Source of the DNA: DATKEG01 sp035544515
GTDB taxonomy: Bacteria; Acidobacteriota; Vicinamibacteria; Fen-336
Reading direction: 5' to 3'
NCBI GenBank assembly: GCA_035544515.1
Contig: DATKEG010000028.1
Span: 1 to 28,898, forward strand
DNA: 28,898 nt
Made by a program: the position numbers and the translations under genes. Positions 6,931 through 14,324 of this stretch are shown piece by piece. The notes under the pieces were generated by a model, which searched no databases, had not been told where the DNA came from, and saw only the letters and a program-made list of their open reading frames with translations. Every line of letters starts with the position of its first letter. Within the stretch, counting starts at the first letter, position 1.

Positions 6931-7830
6931 GTGAGGCCCGTCCGGATCGGGACACGCGGGAGCGCGCTGGCCCTCTGGCAGGCCGAACACGTGCGGAGCA
7001 GGCTGCAGGCGCTCGGCCGGGACGCCACGATCGAGGTGATCGTCACCACCGGCGACCGCATCCAGGATCGCCGCCTGGAAGCCGTGGGGGGCAAGGGCGC
7101 GTTCCTCAAGGAGATCGAGGAGGCGATGCTCGAGGGCCGCGTGGACCTGGCCGTGCACAGCCTGAAGGACGTCCCGGTGCGGCTGCCCGACGGCCTGCGC
7201 CTGGCCGCCACGCTCGAGCGCGCGGATCCGCGTGACGCCCTCGTGTCGGCCGGCGGGACGGCGCTGCGCGCGCTGGAAGCCGGGGCGCGCGTCGGGACCA
7301 CGAGCCTGCGCCGGCGCGCGCTGGTGCGCGCCTTGCGGCCCGACCTCCGGCTCGAAGACCTGCGCGGCAACGTGGACACGCGCGTCCGCCGGCTGCGCGA
7401 GGGGCGCTACCACGCGATCGTCCTGGCCATGGCCGGCCTCGTGCGCCTCGGCCGGGCGGCCGAGGCGACCGAGGCGCTCGACCCCGCGGTGTTCGTGCCC
7501 GCGCCCGGCCAGGGCGCGATCGTCCTGGAGTGCCGCGTGGACGACGCGGACACGGCCGGGGTTGCCGCGCGCCTGCACCACGAGCCGACGGCCCGCGCGG
7601 TCACGGCAGAGCGCGCCTTCCTCGAGGCGCTCGGCGGCGGCTGCAACGTCCCGCTCGGGGCGCACGCGCGCGGCCAAGGGTCGGGCCTGCGGCTGTGCGC
7701 CTTCGTGGCGCGGGAGGAGGGCGACGGGCTGCTGCGGGGCGAAGCGGCCGGCGAGGATCCGGCCGGCCTCGCCCGCGGCTTGGCCGACGACTTCGTGGCG
7801 CGCGGCGCGCTCGAGCTGATGGGCCGCTGA
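6931..7830 (+). CDS. hemC: porphobilinogen deaminase (hydroxymethylbilane synthase)
   Basis: This enzyme condenses four porphobilinogen units into hydroxymethylbilane in the cytosol. The 299-residue protein has the N-terminal IGTRGSALALWQAE motif, KGAFLKEIEEAML and the active-site loop AVHSLKDVP. The Arg-rich substrate-binding stretch GTTSLRRRALVRALRPDL precedes EDLRGNVDTRV. Cys238 in EALGGGCNVPLG is the residue that carries the dipyrromethane cofactor. The GTG start at 6931 immediately precedes the canonical VRIGTRGS and has no visible ribosome site, because the inverted repeat occupies the upstream region. Expression may therefore depend on the folded repeat or on read-through from hemA. 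Confidence 0.97.
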   Translation: MRPVRIGTRGSALALWQAEHVRSRLQALGRDATIEVIVTTGDRIQDRRLEAVGGKGAFLKEIEEAMLEGRVDLAVHSLKDVPVRLPDGLRLAATLERADPRDALVSAGGTALRALEAGARVGTTSLRRRALVRALRPDLRLEDLRGNVDTRVRRLREGRYHAIVLAMAGLVRLGRAAEATEALDPAVFVPAPGQGAIVLECRVDDADTAGVAARLHHEPTARAVTAERAFLEALGGGCNVPLGAHARGQGSGLRLCAFVAREEGDGLLRGEAAGEDPAGLARGLADDFVARGALELMGR

Positions 7831-7832
7831 GC

Positions 7833-8603
7833 GTGGCGGGCGTCCTGGCGGGCCGGCGCATCGTCGTCACCCGCCGGCCCGAGCAGGCCGGCTCGCTCGC
7901 GGCCGGTCTTTCGGCGCTCGGGGCCGAGGTCCACGAGGTCCCGCTGGTGGAGATGGCCGCGCCGAGCGATCCCGGGCCGCTGTGGCGCGCCGTGGCCGAG
8001 ATCGCCGCCTACGACTGGGTGGCCTTTACCAGCGCCAACGCGGTGGGCGCGCTGGCGGACGCGCTCGAGCGCGCCGGCCGGGCGCTTCCCCCTGGTTGCC
8101 GTGTCGCCAGCGTGGGTCCGTCCACGAGCGGCGCCGTGAGGGAGAGGCTGGGGACCGGGCCCGCCCTCACGCCTGCCTCCGACTACCGGGCGACGGGCCT
8201 GGTCCGCGCCTTCGACGCCGTCGACCTGACCGGGCGGCGGGTCCTGTGGCCGATCTCGGACCGGGCCCGCGACGCCCTCGCCGACGGCCTTCGCGCCCGC
8301 GGGGCGCTCGTGGACGCGGTCGTGGCCTACCGGACGGTGGCGGCGGCGGGGGCCGCCGATGCTCTCGCCGGCGCGCTGCGGGTCGGCGCCGACCTCATCA
8401 CGCTGGCTTCGCCCTCCGCCGTCGAGGCCCTGGTGTCGGCCCTGGGTGTCCAGGCCAGGCAACGCCCCGTCGCGGTGATCGGACCCGTCACTGGGCACGC
8501 CGCCCGCGCGGCGGGTCTCGACGTCAAGGTGGTGGCGGCACCCGCCACGGCCGAGGGCCTCGTCGCGGCGATCCGGCGCCACTTCCTGCACGCGCGACCT
8601 TGA
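7833..8603 (+). CDS. hemD: uroporphyrinogen-III synthase
   Basis: This enzyme cyclises hydroxymethylbilane with inversion of ring D to give uroporphyrinogen III, the branch point to heme, siroheme and cobalamin. The 256-residue protein has the weakly conserved HemD pattern: RRIVVTRRPEQAGSLAAGLSALGAEV at the N-terminus, YDWVAFTSANAV, SVGPSTSGAV and the second-domain ITLASPSAVEALVSALG with VAVIGPVTGHAAR. The GTG start lies 2 nt after the hemC stop, so the two are co-transcribed. The stop codon overlaps the -35 box of the rpsA promoter. It is a stand-alone enzyme, not fused to a SUMT methyltransferase domain. Confidence 0.92.
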   Translation: MAGVLAGRRIVVTRRPEQAGSLAAGLSALGAEVHEVPLVEMAAPSDPGPLWRAVAEIAAYDWVAFTSANAVGALADALERAGRALPPGCRVASVGPSTSGAVRERLGTGPALTPASDYRATGLVRAFDAVDLTGRRVLWPISDRARDALADGLRARGALVDAVVAYRTVAAAGAADALAGALRVGADLITLASPSAVEALVSALGVQARQRPVAVIGPVTGHAARAAGLDVKVVAAPATAEGLVAAIRRHFLHARP

Positions 8604-8629
8604 CAGGCGCTGCCTAAATCACCTAACAT
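8600..8629 (+). promoter_or_regulatory. sigma70-type promoter of rpsA
   Basis: A perfect -35 TTGACA (8600-8605) is followed after 18 nt by TAACAT (8624-8629), which matches four of six -10 bases. The surroundings become AT-richer (CCTAAATCACCTAACATCTTCG) in an otherwise very GC-rich window. The predicted leader of about 75 nt before the ATG at 8713 would suit the autogenous translational control known for S1 in E. coli, but that is not shown here. Confidence 0.75.
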
Positions 8630-8712
8630 CTTCGCTTTAGTCCGGGCAGGCCTGGGTTGCGCGGGCGCGCTCTGCCTGGACCATCCCTAAAATCTGGAGG
8701 TTGTACCCGTTC

Positions 8713-10533
8713 ATGGCGGAGATCGAAAAGACGGAGCGGACCATCGCCCCCATCGGAGGCAAGGGCGTCGCGGAAGAGGTTCGGGAGGCGGAGCCCGAAG
8801 CCGAAGCCGCAGCCGAGGCCGGGACGGACGCGGGAGACGGCGCGGCCATGGACGCCGAGCAGTACGAGCGGTTGCTCGACATGTACGACGTCAGCTTCAA
8901 GAATTTCGCCGAGGGCGAGGTGGTGAAGGGCGTCGTGCTGCAGGTTTCCGAGTCCGAGGTGATCGTCGACGTCGGCTACAAGTCCGAAGGCATCATCCCC
9001 ATCGACGAGTTTCGCGACGAAACCGGCAAGCTCAGCATCAAGGTGGGCGACACGGTGGACGTGCTCCTGGAGAAGACGGAGGACAAGGAAGGCTACGTCG
9101 TCCTCTCCAAGGAGAAGGCCGAGAAGATGAAGGTGTGGGACGACGTGGAGCGCGCCTATCAGGAGCGCCGCGTCGTCACCGGCCGCGTGATCGAGCGCGT
9201 GAAGGGCGGCCTGGCCGTGGACATCGGCGTGAGGGCGTTTTTGCCCGGCTCGCAGGTCGACCTGCGTCCCGTGCGCAACCTGGACAGCCTCAAGGGCCAG
9301 GAGCTGCGCATGCGCGTGATCAAGGTCAACAAGAAGCGGGGCAACATCGTCCTCTCGCGCAAGGCCGTGCTGGAGGAGGAGAACGCCGAGAAGAAGCACC
9401 ACACCCTGGCCACCCTCGAGGAGGGCAAGGTGCTCGTGGGCGCCGTCAAGAACATCACCGAGTACGGCGCCTTCGTCGACCTCGGCGGCATCGACGGCCT
9501 CCTGCACATCACGGACATGTCCTGGGGCCGCATCAACCACCCGAGCGAGGTCGTCAACGTCGGCGACGAGATCCGCGTGGTGGTCCTGAAGTTCGACCGC
9601 GAGAGCGAGCGGGTATCCCTCGGCCTCAAGCAGCTCAAGGCCGATCCCTGGTCCACCGCGACCATCCGCTACCCGGCGGGCGCGCGCGTCAAGGGCAAGG
9701 TGGTCAGTCTCACCGACTACGGCGCGTTCGTGGAGCTCGAGCAGGGCGTGGAGGGCCTCATCCACGTCTCCGAGATGTCGTGGTCCAAGAAGGTCAAGCA
9801 CCCCTCCAAGGTCCTCACCGTGGGCCAGGAGGTGGAGTGCGCGGTGCTCGGCATCGACCAGGAGGCGCACCGCATCAGCCTCGGCCTGAAGCAGGTCGAG
9901 AGCAATCCCTGGCAGGAGCTGGCCGACAAGTACCCGGTGGGCGCGCGCCTCAAGGGCAAGGTCCGCAACCTGACCGAGTTCGGCGCCTTCGTGGAGGTGG
10001 AAGAGGGGATCGACGGGCTCGTCCACATCTCCGACCTGTCCTGGACCAAACGCGTCAAGCACCCGTCCGAGGTGCTGAAGAAGGGCGACACGGTCGAGGC
10101 CATCGTCCTGAACATCGACGCCGAGAACCAGCGCCTGTCCCTCGGCCTGAAGCAGCTGGCCACGGACATGTGGGACGAGTTCTTCGCGCACCACAAGGTC
10201 GGCGACGTCGTGGAAGGCAAGATGGTCCGCCTCACCAATTTCGGGGCTTTCGTGGAGCTGGCGGAGGGAATCGAGGGCCTGGTGCACGTCTCCGAGCTCG
10301 ATGAGAAGCGCATCGACAAGCCGGAGGAGACCTTCAAGCCGGGCGAGGTCTTCGCCATGAAGATCCTCAAGATCAACGAGGGAGAGAAGAAGATCGGCCT
10401 CTCGATCAAGGCGGTCAAGCAGGAGGAGTACCAGAAGGACATCGAGAGCTACCGCGAGACGGCCGCTTCCGACCGCTCGACCACGCTTTCCGAGGCGTTC
10501 CGCGCCGCCGAGGCGGCGAGAAAGCAGGAGTAG
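8713..10533 (+). CDS. rpsA: 30S ribosomal protein S1
   Basis: This 606-residue protein carries six S1/OB-fold RNA-binding domains at about residues 58-130, 145-212, 230-300, 317-387, 404-474 and 490-560. Domains 3-6 have the canonical GAFV(D/E)L..G..GL(L/I)H(I/V)S(D/E) pattern followed by V.VGD or its equivalent. The S1 protein recruits and unfolds mRNA on the 30S subunit. An acidic, Ala/Glu-rich N-terminal extension (residues 12-48) precedes domain 1. The ATG at 8713 is 12 nt after GGAGG (8696-8700), a long spacing. An in-frame TTG at 8701 directly abuts that motif and is too close, so ATG is preferred. The following IHF/HU gene reproduces the rpsA-ihfB order of proteobacteria. Confidence 0.97.
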   Translation: MAEIEKTERTIAPIGGKGVAEEVREAEPEAEAAAEAGTDAGDGAAMDAEQYERLLDMYDVSFKNFAEGEVVKGVVLQVSESEVIVDVGYKSEGIIPIDEFRDETGKLSIKVGDTVDVLLEKTEDKEGYVVLSKEKAEKMKVWDDVERAYQERRVVTGRVIERVKGGLAVDIGVRAFLPGSQVDLRPVRNLDSLKGQELRMRVIKVNKKRGNIVLSRKAVLEEENAEKKHHTLATLEEGKVLVGAVKNITEYGAFVDLGGIDGLLHITDMSWGRINHPSEVVNVGDEIRVVVLKFDRESERVSLGLKQLKADPWSTATIRYPAGARVKGKVVSLTDYGAFVELEQGVEGLIHVSEMSWSKKVKHPSKVLTVGQEVECAVLGIDQEAHRISLGLKQVESNPWQELADKYPVGARLKGKVRNLTEFGAFVEVEEGIDGLVHISDLSWTKRVKHPSEVLKKGDTVEAIVLNIDAENQRLSLGLKQLATDMWDEFFAHHKVGDVVEGKMVRLTNFGAFVELAEGIEGLVHVSELDEKRIDKPEETFKPGEVFAMKILKINEGEKKIGLSIKAVKQEEYQKDIESYRETAASDRSTTLSEAFRAAEAARKQE

Positions 10534-10581
10534 AGCAGCGACGGCGTGGAGCGACCGGAGCCCCAGCCACGACGCGAGTGC

Positions 10582-10631
10582 GAGCGGGATTCACTCCCGC
10601 GAGCGCGAGCGGGATTCACTCCCGCGAGCGC
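10582..10631 (+). repeat. perfect 25-nt tandem duplication, each copy a small hairpin
   Basis: The 25-nt unit beginning GAGCGGGATTCACTCCC occurs at 10582-10606 and again, identical, at 10607-10631. Each copy contains GCGGGA-TTCAC-TCCCGC, a perfect 6-bp stem with a 5-nt loop. It lies about 50 nt after the rpsA stop and before the IHF/HU start. Two stacked hairpins could protect the rpsA mRNA end or reduce read-through. A 17-nt near-copy of the hairpin core occurs at 1830-1846. Confidence 0.8.
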
Positions 10632-10633
10632 GA

Positions 10634-10672
10634 GGGGGGTCTGGGGGACGCGACCACAGCGTCCCCCAGCTC
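10634..10672 (+). repeat. palindromic element copy A, 11-bp stem abutting the IHF/HU start
   Basis: CTGGGGGACGC (10641-10651) pairs perfectly with GCGTCCCCCAG (10659-10669) across a 7-nt loop. The flanks are GGGGT before and CTC after. The ATG of the IHF/HU gene follows 10 nt after the stem. A second copy with the same flanks and one compensatory pair change lies at 21907-21952. Confidence 0.8.
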
Positions 10673-10679
10673 GAAGACG

Positions 10680-10958
10680 ATGACCAAAGCGGAGCTGGTC
10701 GACACCGTCTCACGCGCCTCGGACCTCACGCGCAAGCACTCCGAGGTCATCGTCGAGGCCGTCTTCACCTCGATCATGGACGCGCTGCAGAAGGGCGACA
10801 AGATCGAGCTGCGCGGGTTCGGCAGCTTCCGGGTGCGAAGCCGCGGTAGCCGCACCGGGCGCAACCCCAAGACGGGAGCGGGCGTGGTGGTGCCGGCCAA
10901 GCGCGTGCCCCACTTCAAGCCCGGCAAGGAGCTCCGCGAGCTCATCAACAAGCGGTGA
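10680..10958 (+). CDS. IHF/HU-family nucleoid DNA-binding protein
   Basis: This 92-residue protein covers the whole HU/IHF fold. The helical dimerisation part (MTKAELVDTVSRASDLTRK, MDALQKGDKIELRGFGSF) is followed by the beta-arm with RTGRNPKTG at residues 58-66, including the Pro63 that intercalates in bent DNA. The HFKPGKELRELIN ending is also canonical. The PHFKPGKELRE ending and its place directly after rpsA resemble IHF-beta, but a homodimeric HU-like role cannot be excluded without its partner. A longer frame begins upstream at 10578 but would translate the hairpin repeats, so the ATG at 10680 is chosen. The ribosome site is weak (GAAGA). The stop overlaps the next gene's GTG. Confidence 0.93.
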   Translation: MTKAELVDTVSRASDLTRKHSEVIVEAVFTSIMDALQKGDKIELRGFGSFRVRSRGSRTGRNPKTGAGVVVPAKRVPHFKPGKELRELINKR

Positions 10959-12745
10959 GCCTTCTCTACGTCAAGGACCCGGCTACCACACGCTTCATCG
11001 CCGGAACCGCCGCCGAAGCCGAGTCGCTCCTGGGCAGCCCGCTCCCAGCACTTCCCCCGCCCGACCGCGACGGGGGCCGCGCCGTCTTCGCCGTCCGTTT
11101 CCACCCCCAGCTCCACCTGCAGCTCGACCGCTTCCTGCAGAGCCTGTTGCGGGAGATCGGGGGCGAGAGCGCGCCCGGGCGCGCGGAGAACGGATCGCGA
11201 GGCCAGGCGGACTACGAGGCCGCGCTCGGCCGCGTGCTGCGCGCCGTGCGCGCCAACGACCGGCGCCTCGGCGTTCTCAACCTGTTCTGGCTCGCGCACA
11301 GCAAGGCCGTCGCGGAGTCGCTGCGCGACCTCCAGCAACGCAACGCGGCCGTGCGCCAGCTCAAATACTCGCTGCACCCGCTCCTCTCCTCGTTCTACCG
11401 CCGGCTGGACCAGGCCGCGCGCCGGTCCATGGAGCAGGCGGACCCCCAGCGGGCGGCGCTCCTGGCCGGAGCGGTGGAGAACGTGAGCCTGGTGGACGCC
11501 ATCGTCGAAGACGGCTTCGCCTTCACGGAGCTGGGCATCGCGAACGTCGACTTCAACCAGTTCCTGGCCGCCAACAAGCGGTACCGGCTCACGGCCGACC
11601 TCTTCTTCGAGATCTACACCCTGCTGATCAAGGAGACCGACCGCCGGCTGCGCGAGAACGAGCGCGGGCTCGTCGCGCGCGTGGCCCGGCACCTGCCCGG
11701 GCTGGGCCGCGAGCAGTCGTTGAGCCACGCCGGCCTGGTCAAGGTCATGATGAACGCGCACGTGCTCACCTACCTCCTGGGCGACGCCTGGCAGACGGGG
11801 AGCAGGCTCCTGGCCTCGGCGCGCATCAAGGCCGAAGCCGAGCGCCGTCGCCCGGCGGAGATCGTGGACGCCTTCCTGGACCTGGTGACGGGGGTGAAGC
11901 GCTTCGAGATCGTGTCCCACCTGAGAGACCAGGTGTGCCTCCTGCGGGAGGGGCGCGACCTCGACGACCGGGTGAGCCGCATGAGGCTCTACGAGTTCGA
12001 CGAGTCGGCCCAGGTGCTCAACAACGCGGTCAACGCCACCGTCCTCTTCCTCGACCTGCGGGGGTTCACCCAGACCTCGGAAGGACAGATCTCCGAGCGC
12101 GACCTCACGCGCGAGCTGTACGAGGTGTTCGACGCGTTCATCCCGCACATCCGGCGCTTCGGGGGCACCGTGGACAAGTTCCTGGGCGACGGGATCATGG
12201 TCACCTACGGCACCACCGAGGCCGATCCCCTGAATCCCCTGAACGCGCTGCGCAGCGCCATCCTCTGCCAGGAGACGATCCGCGATCTGCGCCACCAGGG
12301 GAAGACGTACTTCAAGATGGGCGTGGCCATCCACTACGGGCGCGTCTACCTCGCGCGCTTCATCGCGGACGAGTTCTCGGTGCAGACGACCGTCATCGGC
12401 CGCAACGTCAACCTGGCGGGCCGGCTTTCTTCCGCGGCCAAGAAGGCCCTGGACGAAGACGAGGCCACCGACGGCCCGGCGCACGGCGGCGCGGCGCCCG
12501 AGTTCCAGGTGACCGTGGACGCCGGCGGCGTGCTCTTCAACGAGGGGATCGCCATCAGCCGCGACACGCTGATGCAGCTCGAGGCGAACCTGCCCCTCAC
12601 CCATACCGACATCGGCGGCTACAGCCAGATGGAGTACTTCGACGAGCAGGTCGGCCGGCGCATCATCATGCGCTACGCGGGGGACGCCAAGTTCAAGGGG
12701 GTGCGCTCCAGCGTGCCCGTGTATTCGGTCGAGTTCGAAGGTTGA
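10955..12745 (+). CDS. class III adenylate/guanylate cyclase with unrecognised helical N-terminal region
   Basis: This 596-residue protein has a C-terminal class III cyclase domain (about residues 358-594). The metal-binding Asp367 lies in LFLDLRGFT and Asp412 in VDKFLGDGIMVTYG. Asn486 and Arg490 of NVNLAGRL fit the transition-state pair. Lys408 and Thr479 (TTVIG) sit where ATP-selective bacterial enzymes usually have Lys and Thr, so cAMP production is the better guess. An unusual acidic insertion (EDEATDGPAHGGAAPEF) lies around residues 500-516. The first ~350 residues are mostly helical and soluble, have no membrane segment, and match no domain I recognise. They probably form the sensing or dimerisation module. 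The GTG start overlaps the IHF/HU stop by 4 nt, so the cyclase is translated with a nucleoid protein. Confidence 0.88.
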   Translation: MSLLYVKDPATTRFIAGTAAEAESLLGSPLPALPPPDRDGGRAVFAVRFHPQLHLQLDRFLQSLLREIGGESAPGRAENGSRGQADYEAALGRVLRAVRANDRRLGVLNLFWLAHSKAVAESLRDLQQRNAAVRQLKYSLHPLLSSFYRRLDQAARRSMEQADPQRAALLAGAVENVSLVDAIVEDGFAFTELGIANVDFNQFLAANKRYRLTADLFFEIYTLLIKETDRRLRENERGLVARVARHLPGLGREQSLSHAGLVKVMMNAHVLTYLLGDAWQTGSRLLASARIKAEAERRRPAEIVDAFLDLVTGVKRFEIVSHLRDQVCLLREGRDLDDRVSRMRLYEFDESAQVLNNAVNATVLFLDLRGFTQTSEGQISERDLTRELYEVFDAFIPHIRRFGGTVDKFLGDGIMVTYGTTEADPLNPLNALRSAILCQETIRDLRHQGKTYFKMGVAIHYGRVYLARFIADEFSVQTTVIGRNVNLAGRLSSAAKKALDEDEATDGPAHGGAAPEFQVTVDAGGVLFNEGIAISRDTLMQLEANLPLTHTDIGGYSQMEYFDEQVGRRIIMRYAGDAKFKGVRSSVPVYSVEFEG

Positions 12746-13233
12746 CGCTCAGCGTCCTCTGGGCGCCGTGGAGGAAGGCCTACGTGAGCGCGAAGGGCGA
12801 CCCGGGCGGCTCCTGCGTGCTCTGCCGCGCGCTCGGGTCGGCGGGGGAGGAGGACAGCCTCCTGGTGCACGCGGCGGCGCTGAGCTTCGTGGTGATGAAC
12901 CTCTACCCCTACAACTCCGGCCACGTGATGGTCGCGCCACGACGGCACGTGGGAAACCTGGCCGGCGCCACGCCGGACGAGCTGGCGGAGATGATGGACC
13001 TCGCCCGCCGGCTCGAGACGGTCATGGGCGAGGTGTACCGGCCCGACGGCCTGAACCTCGGCATGAACCTGGGTCGCGCCGCCGGCGCCGGGGTGCCCGA
13101 CCACCTCCACCTGCACGTGGTGCCGCGCTGGAACGGGGACACGAACTACATGACCGTGGCCGGCCAGACGCGCGTGATCCCGGAAGACCCGGTGGAAGCG
13201 GCGGCACGGCTGCGCGCCGCGTTCGCGGGCTGA
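12742..13233 (+). CDS. HIT-family nucleotide hydrolase/phosphorylase (AP4A-type)
   Basis: This 163-residue protein of the histidine-triad superfamily starts LWAPWRKAYV, with a Cys pair at residues 25/28 (CVLC). It continues with VMNLYPYNSGHVMVAPRRHV and the catalytic triad motif DHLHLHVVPRWNGDTNYM (His121, His123, His125). The LWAPWR opening and RWNGDTN following the triad are typical of the bacterial diadenosine tetraphosphate phosphorylase-like branch, which attacks alpha-phosphates of nucleotide adducts. The TTG start at 12742 overlaps the cyclase stop (TTGA) and places LWAPWR at the N-terminus, as in homologues. Coupling to a nucleotide cyclase suggests a shared nucleotide-signalling unit, which is an inference. 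Confidence 0.9.
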   Translation: MTLSVLWAPWRKAYVSAKGDPGGSCVLCRALGSAGEEDSLLVHAAALSFVVMNLYPYNSGHVMVAPRRHVGNLAGATPDELAEMMDLARRLETVMGEVYRPDGLNLGMNLGRAAGAGVPDHLHLHVVPRWNGDTNYMTVAGQTRVIPEDPVEAAARLRAAFAG

Positions 13234-13291
13234 CCGGCCGCCCACGGCAGTCGCGCTCGAGGCCGACCCTGCGCCAGGCCCTTGATTCCCG

Positions 13292-13297
13292 TATCAT
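13292..13297 (+). promoter_or_regulatory. possible -10 box before the propeller gene
   Basis: TATCAT matches five of six bases of the -10 consensus and lies 31 nt before the GTG at 13329, in a locally AT-richer patch. No convincing -35 is present at the right distance. Confidence 0.3.
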
Positions 13298-13328
13298 TCC
13301 CGCAAATGCCCATCGGCACCGGCGCGCG

Positions 13329-14324
13329 GTGACCGGATTCCGCGCATTCGGGTCGGGTCTGGTCGTCACCGGCCTGCTTGCCGGCGTCCTGGCCACGTCA
13401 CACGCCCAGGCGCCGCCGGTCGTCACGAGCCTGACGCTGTTTGCCGGGTCTGCGGCCGGGCTGTGGCGCTCGGGCGACTGGGGCAGCACCTGGGTGCTGG
13501 CGCGGCCCGGCGCGGTGAACGGGATCCTTCCCCTCGGGCCACGCGTCTACGCGTGCGGACAGACGGGCGTGCTCGTGTCCGAGGACTTCGGCCAGTCGTG
13601 GAGCGACCTGGCGCTGGACACGGCCGTCCTCAGCATCCTGCCCTCCCGCTATCCGCTCTCCGATCCCACCGTCTTCGCCGGCACCGCCTCCGGGCTCCTC
13701 AAATCCGACGACGGGGGGAAGACCTTCGGCCCGACGGCCCTCGCCGGCACGGCGGTCCACCGCCTGGAGTGGCCGGGACCCGCCCTCGTGCTGGCCACCG
13801 GCCGGGGGGTGCTCGTCTCCATGGACGCGGGGTCCACGTTCACGGGGCCGGGCGAGGGGTTGCCGCCGGGCGAGGCGCGCGCCCTGGCCCTGTCGTCGTT
13901 CTTCGCGGTGGATCCCGTGCTCTTCGCCGGCATCGGCGCCCGGGGCGTCTTCCGTTCCAACGACGGCGGCCGGTCATGGGCCGCATCCGGCCTGGCGGAC
14001 CACACCGTGAACGACCTCGTGTGGCTCGGTCCCATCCTCTACGCCGCCACGGACCAGGGCCTCTTCCGGAGCGAAGACGCCGGTCTTCGCTGGTCGCCGC
14101 TGGGCGAGGGGATCGCCGGCCGCGCCGCCCTGCGGCTGATGTTCCCGTTGGCGCCGCAGTCGGGGGCCGAGATCTTCCTGGGCACGGACCAGGGCGTCTT
14201 CCGCACCGCGGACGGCGGTCATCACTGGATGAAGGCGGGGCTGGCCGCCGAACGGGTCCTCTCGCTGGCCACGTTCCCGCCCCCGGCTCCCGTCCTGGAC
14301 ACCGGCAAACGCAAGAGGCGATGA
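13329..14324 (+). CDS. exported Asp-box (BNR/YCF48-like) beta-propeller protein
   Basis: This 331-residue protein has a signal peptide (residues 1-29, hydrophobic core LVVTGLLAGVLA, then SHAQA). Seven Asp-box repeats of the S-x-D-x-G-x-x-W type follow: RSGDWGSTW, VSEDFGQSW, KSDDGGKTF, VSMDAGSTF, RSNDGGRSW, RSEDAGLRW and RTADGGHHW. Seven repeats predict a complete seven-bladed propeller in the periplasm or outside the cell. Similar folds occur in sialidases, sortilin-type proteins and the photosystem assembly factor YCF48, so no enzymatic role can be deduced. The GTG at 13329 is chosen because the signal peptide begins there; its A-less GTGA overlaps an 8-codon ATG frame at 13306-13332. The stop is adjacent to the dapF GTG. 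Confidence 0.82.
   Translation: MTGFRAFGSGLVVTGLLAGVLATSHAQAPPVVTSLTLFAGSAAGLWRSGDWGSTWVLARPGAVNGILPLGPRVYACGQTGVLVSEDFGQSWSDLALDTAVLSILPSRYPLSDPTVFAGTASGLLKSDDGGKTFGPTALAGTAVHRLEWPGPALVLATGRGVLVSMDAGSTFTGPGEGLPPGEARALALSSFFAVDPVLFAGIGARGVFRSNDGGRSWAASGLADHTVNDLVWLGPILYAATDQGLFRSEDAGLRWSPLGEGIAGRAALRLMFPLAPQSGAEIFLGTDQGVFRTADGGHHWMKAGLAAERVLSLATFPPPAPVLDTGKRKRR

Noticed and set aside
5378..6955. A 525-codon minus-strand frame opposite hemA
   Set aside because: Low-complexity product lacking any family signature, lying over a canonical hemA.
13306..13332. Eight-codon ATG frame (MPIGTGAR) whose stop overlaps the GTG of the propeller gene
   Set aside because: It could be a coupling leader peptide, but it has no ribosome site and such short frames are common by chance.
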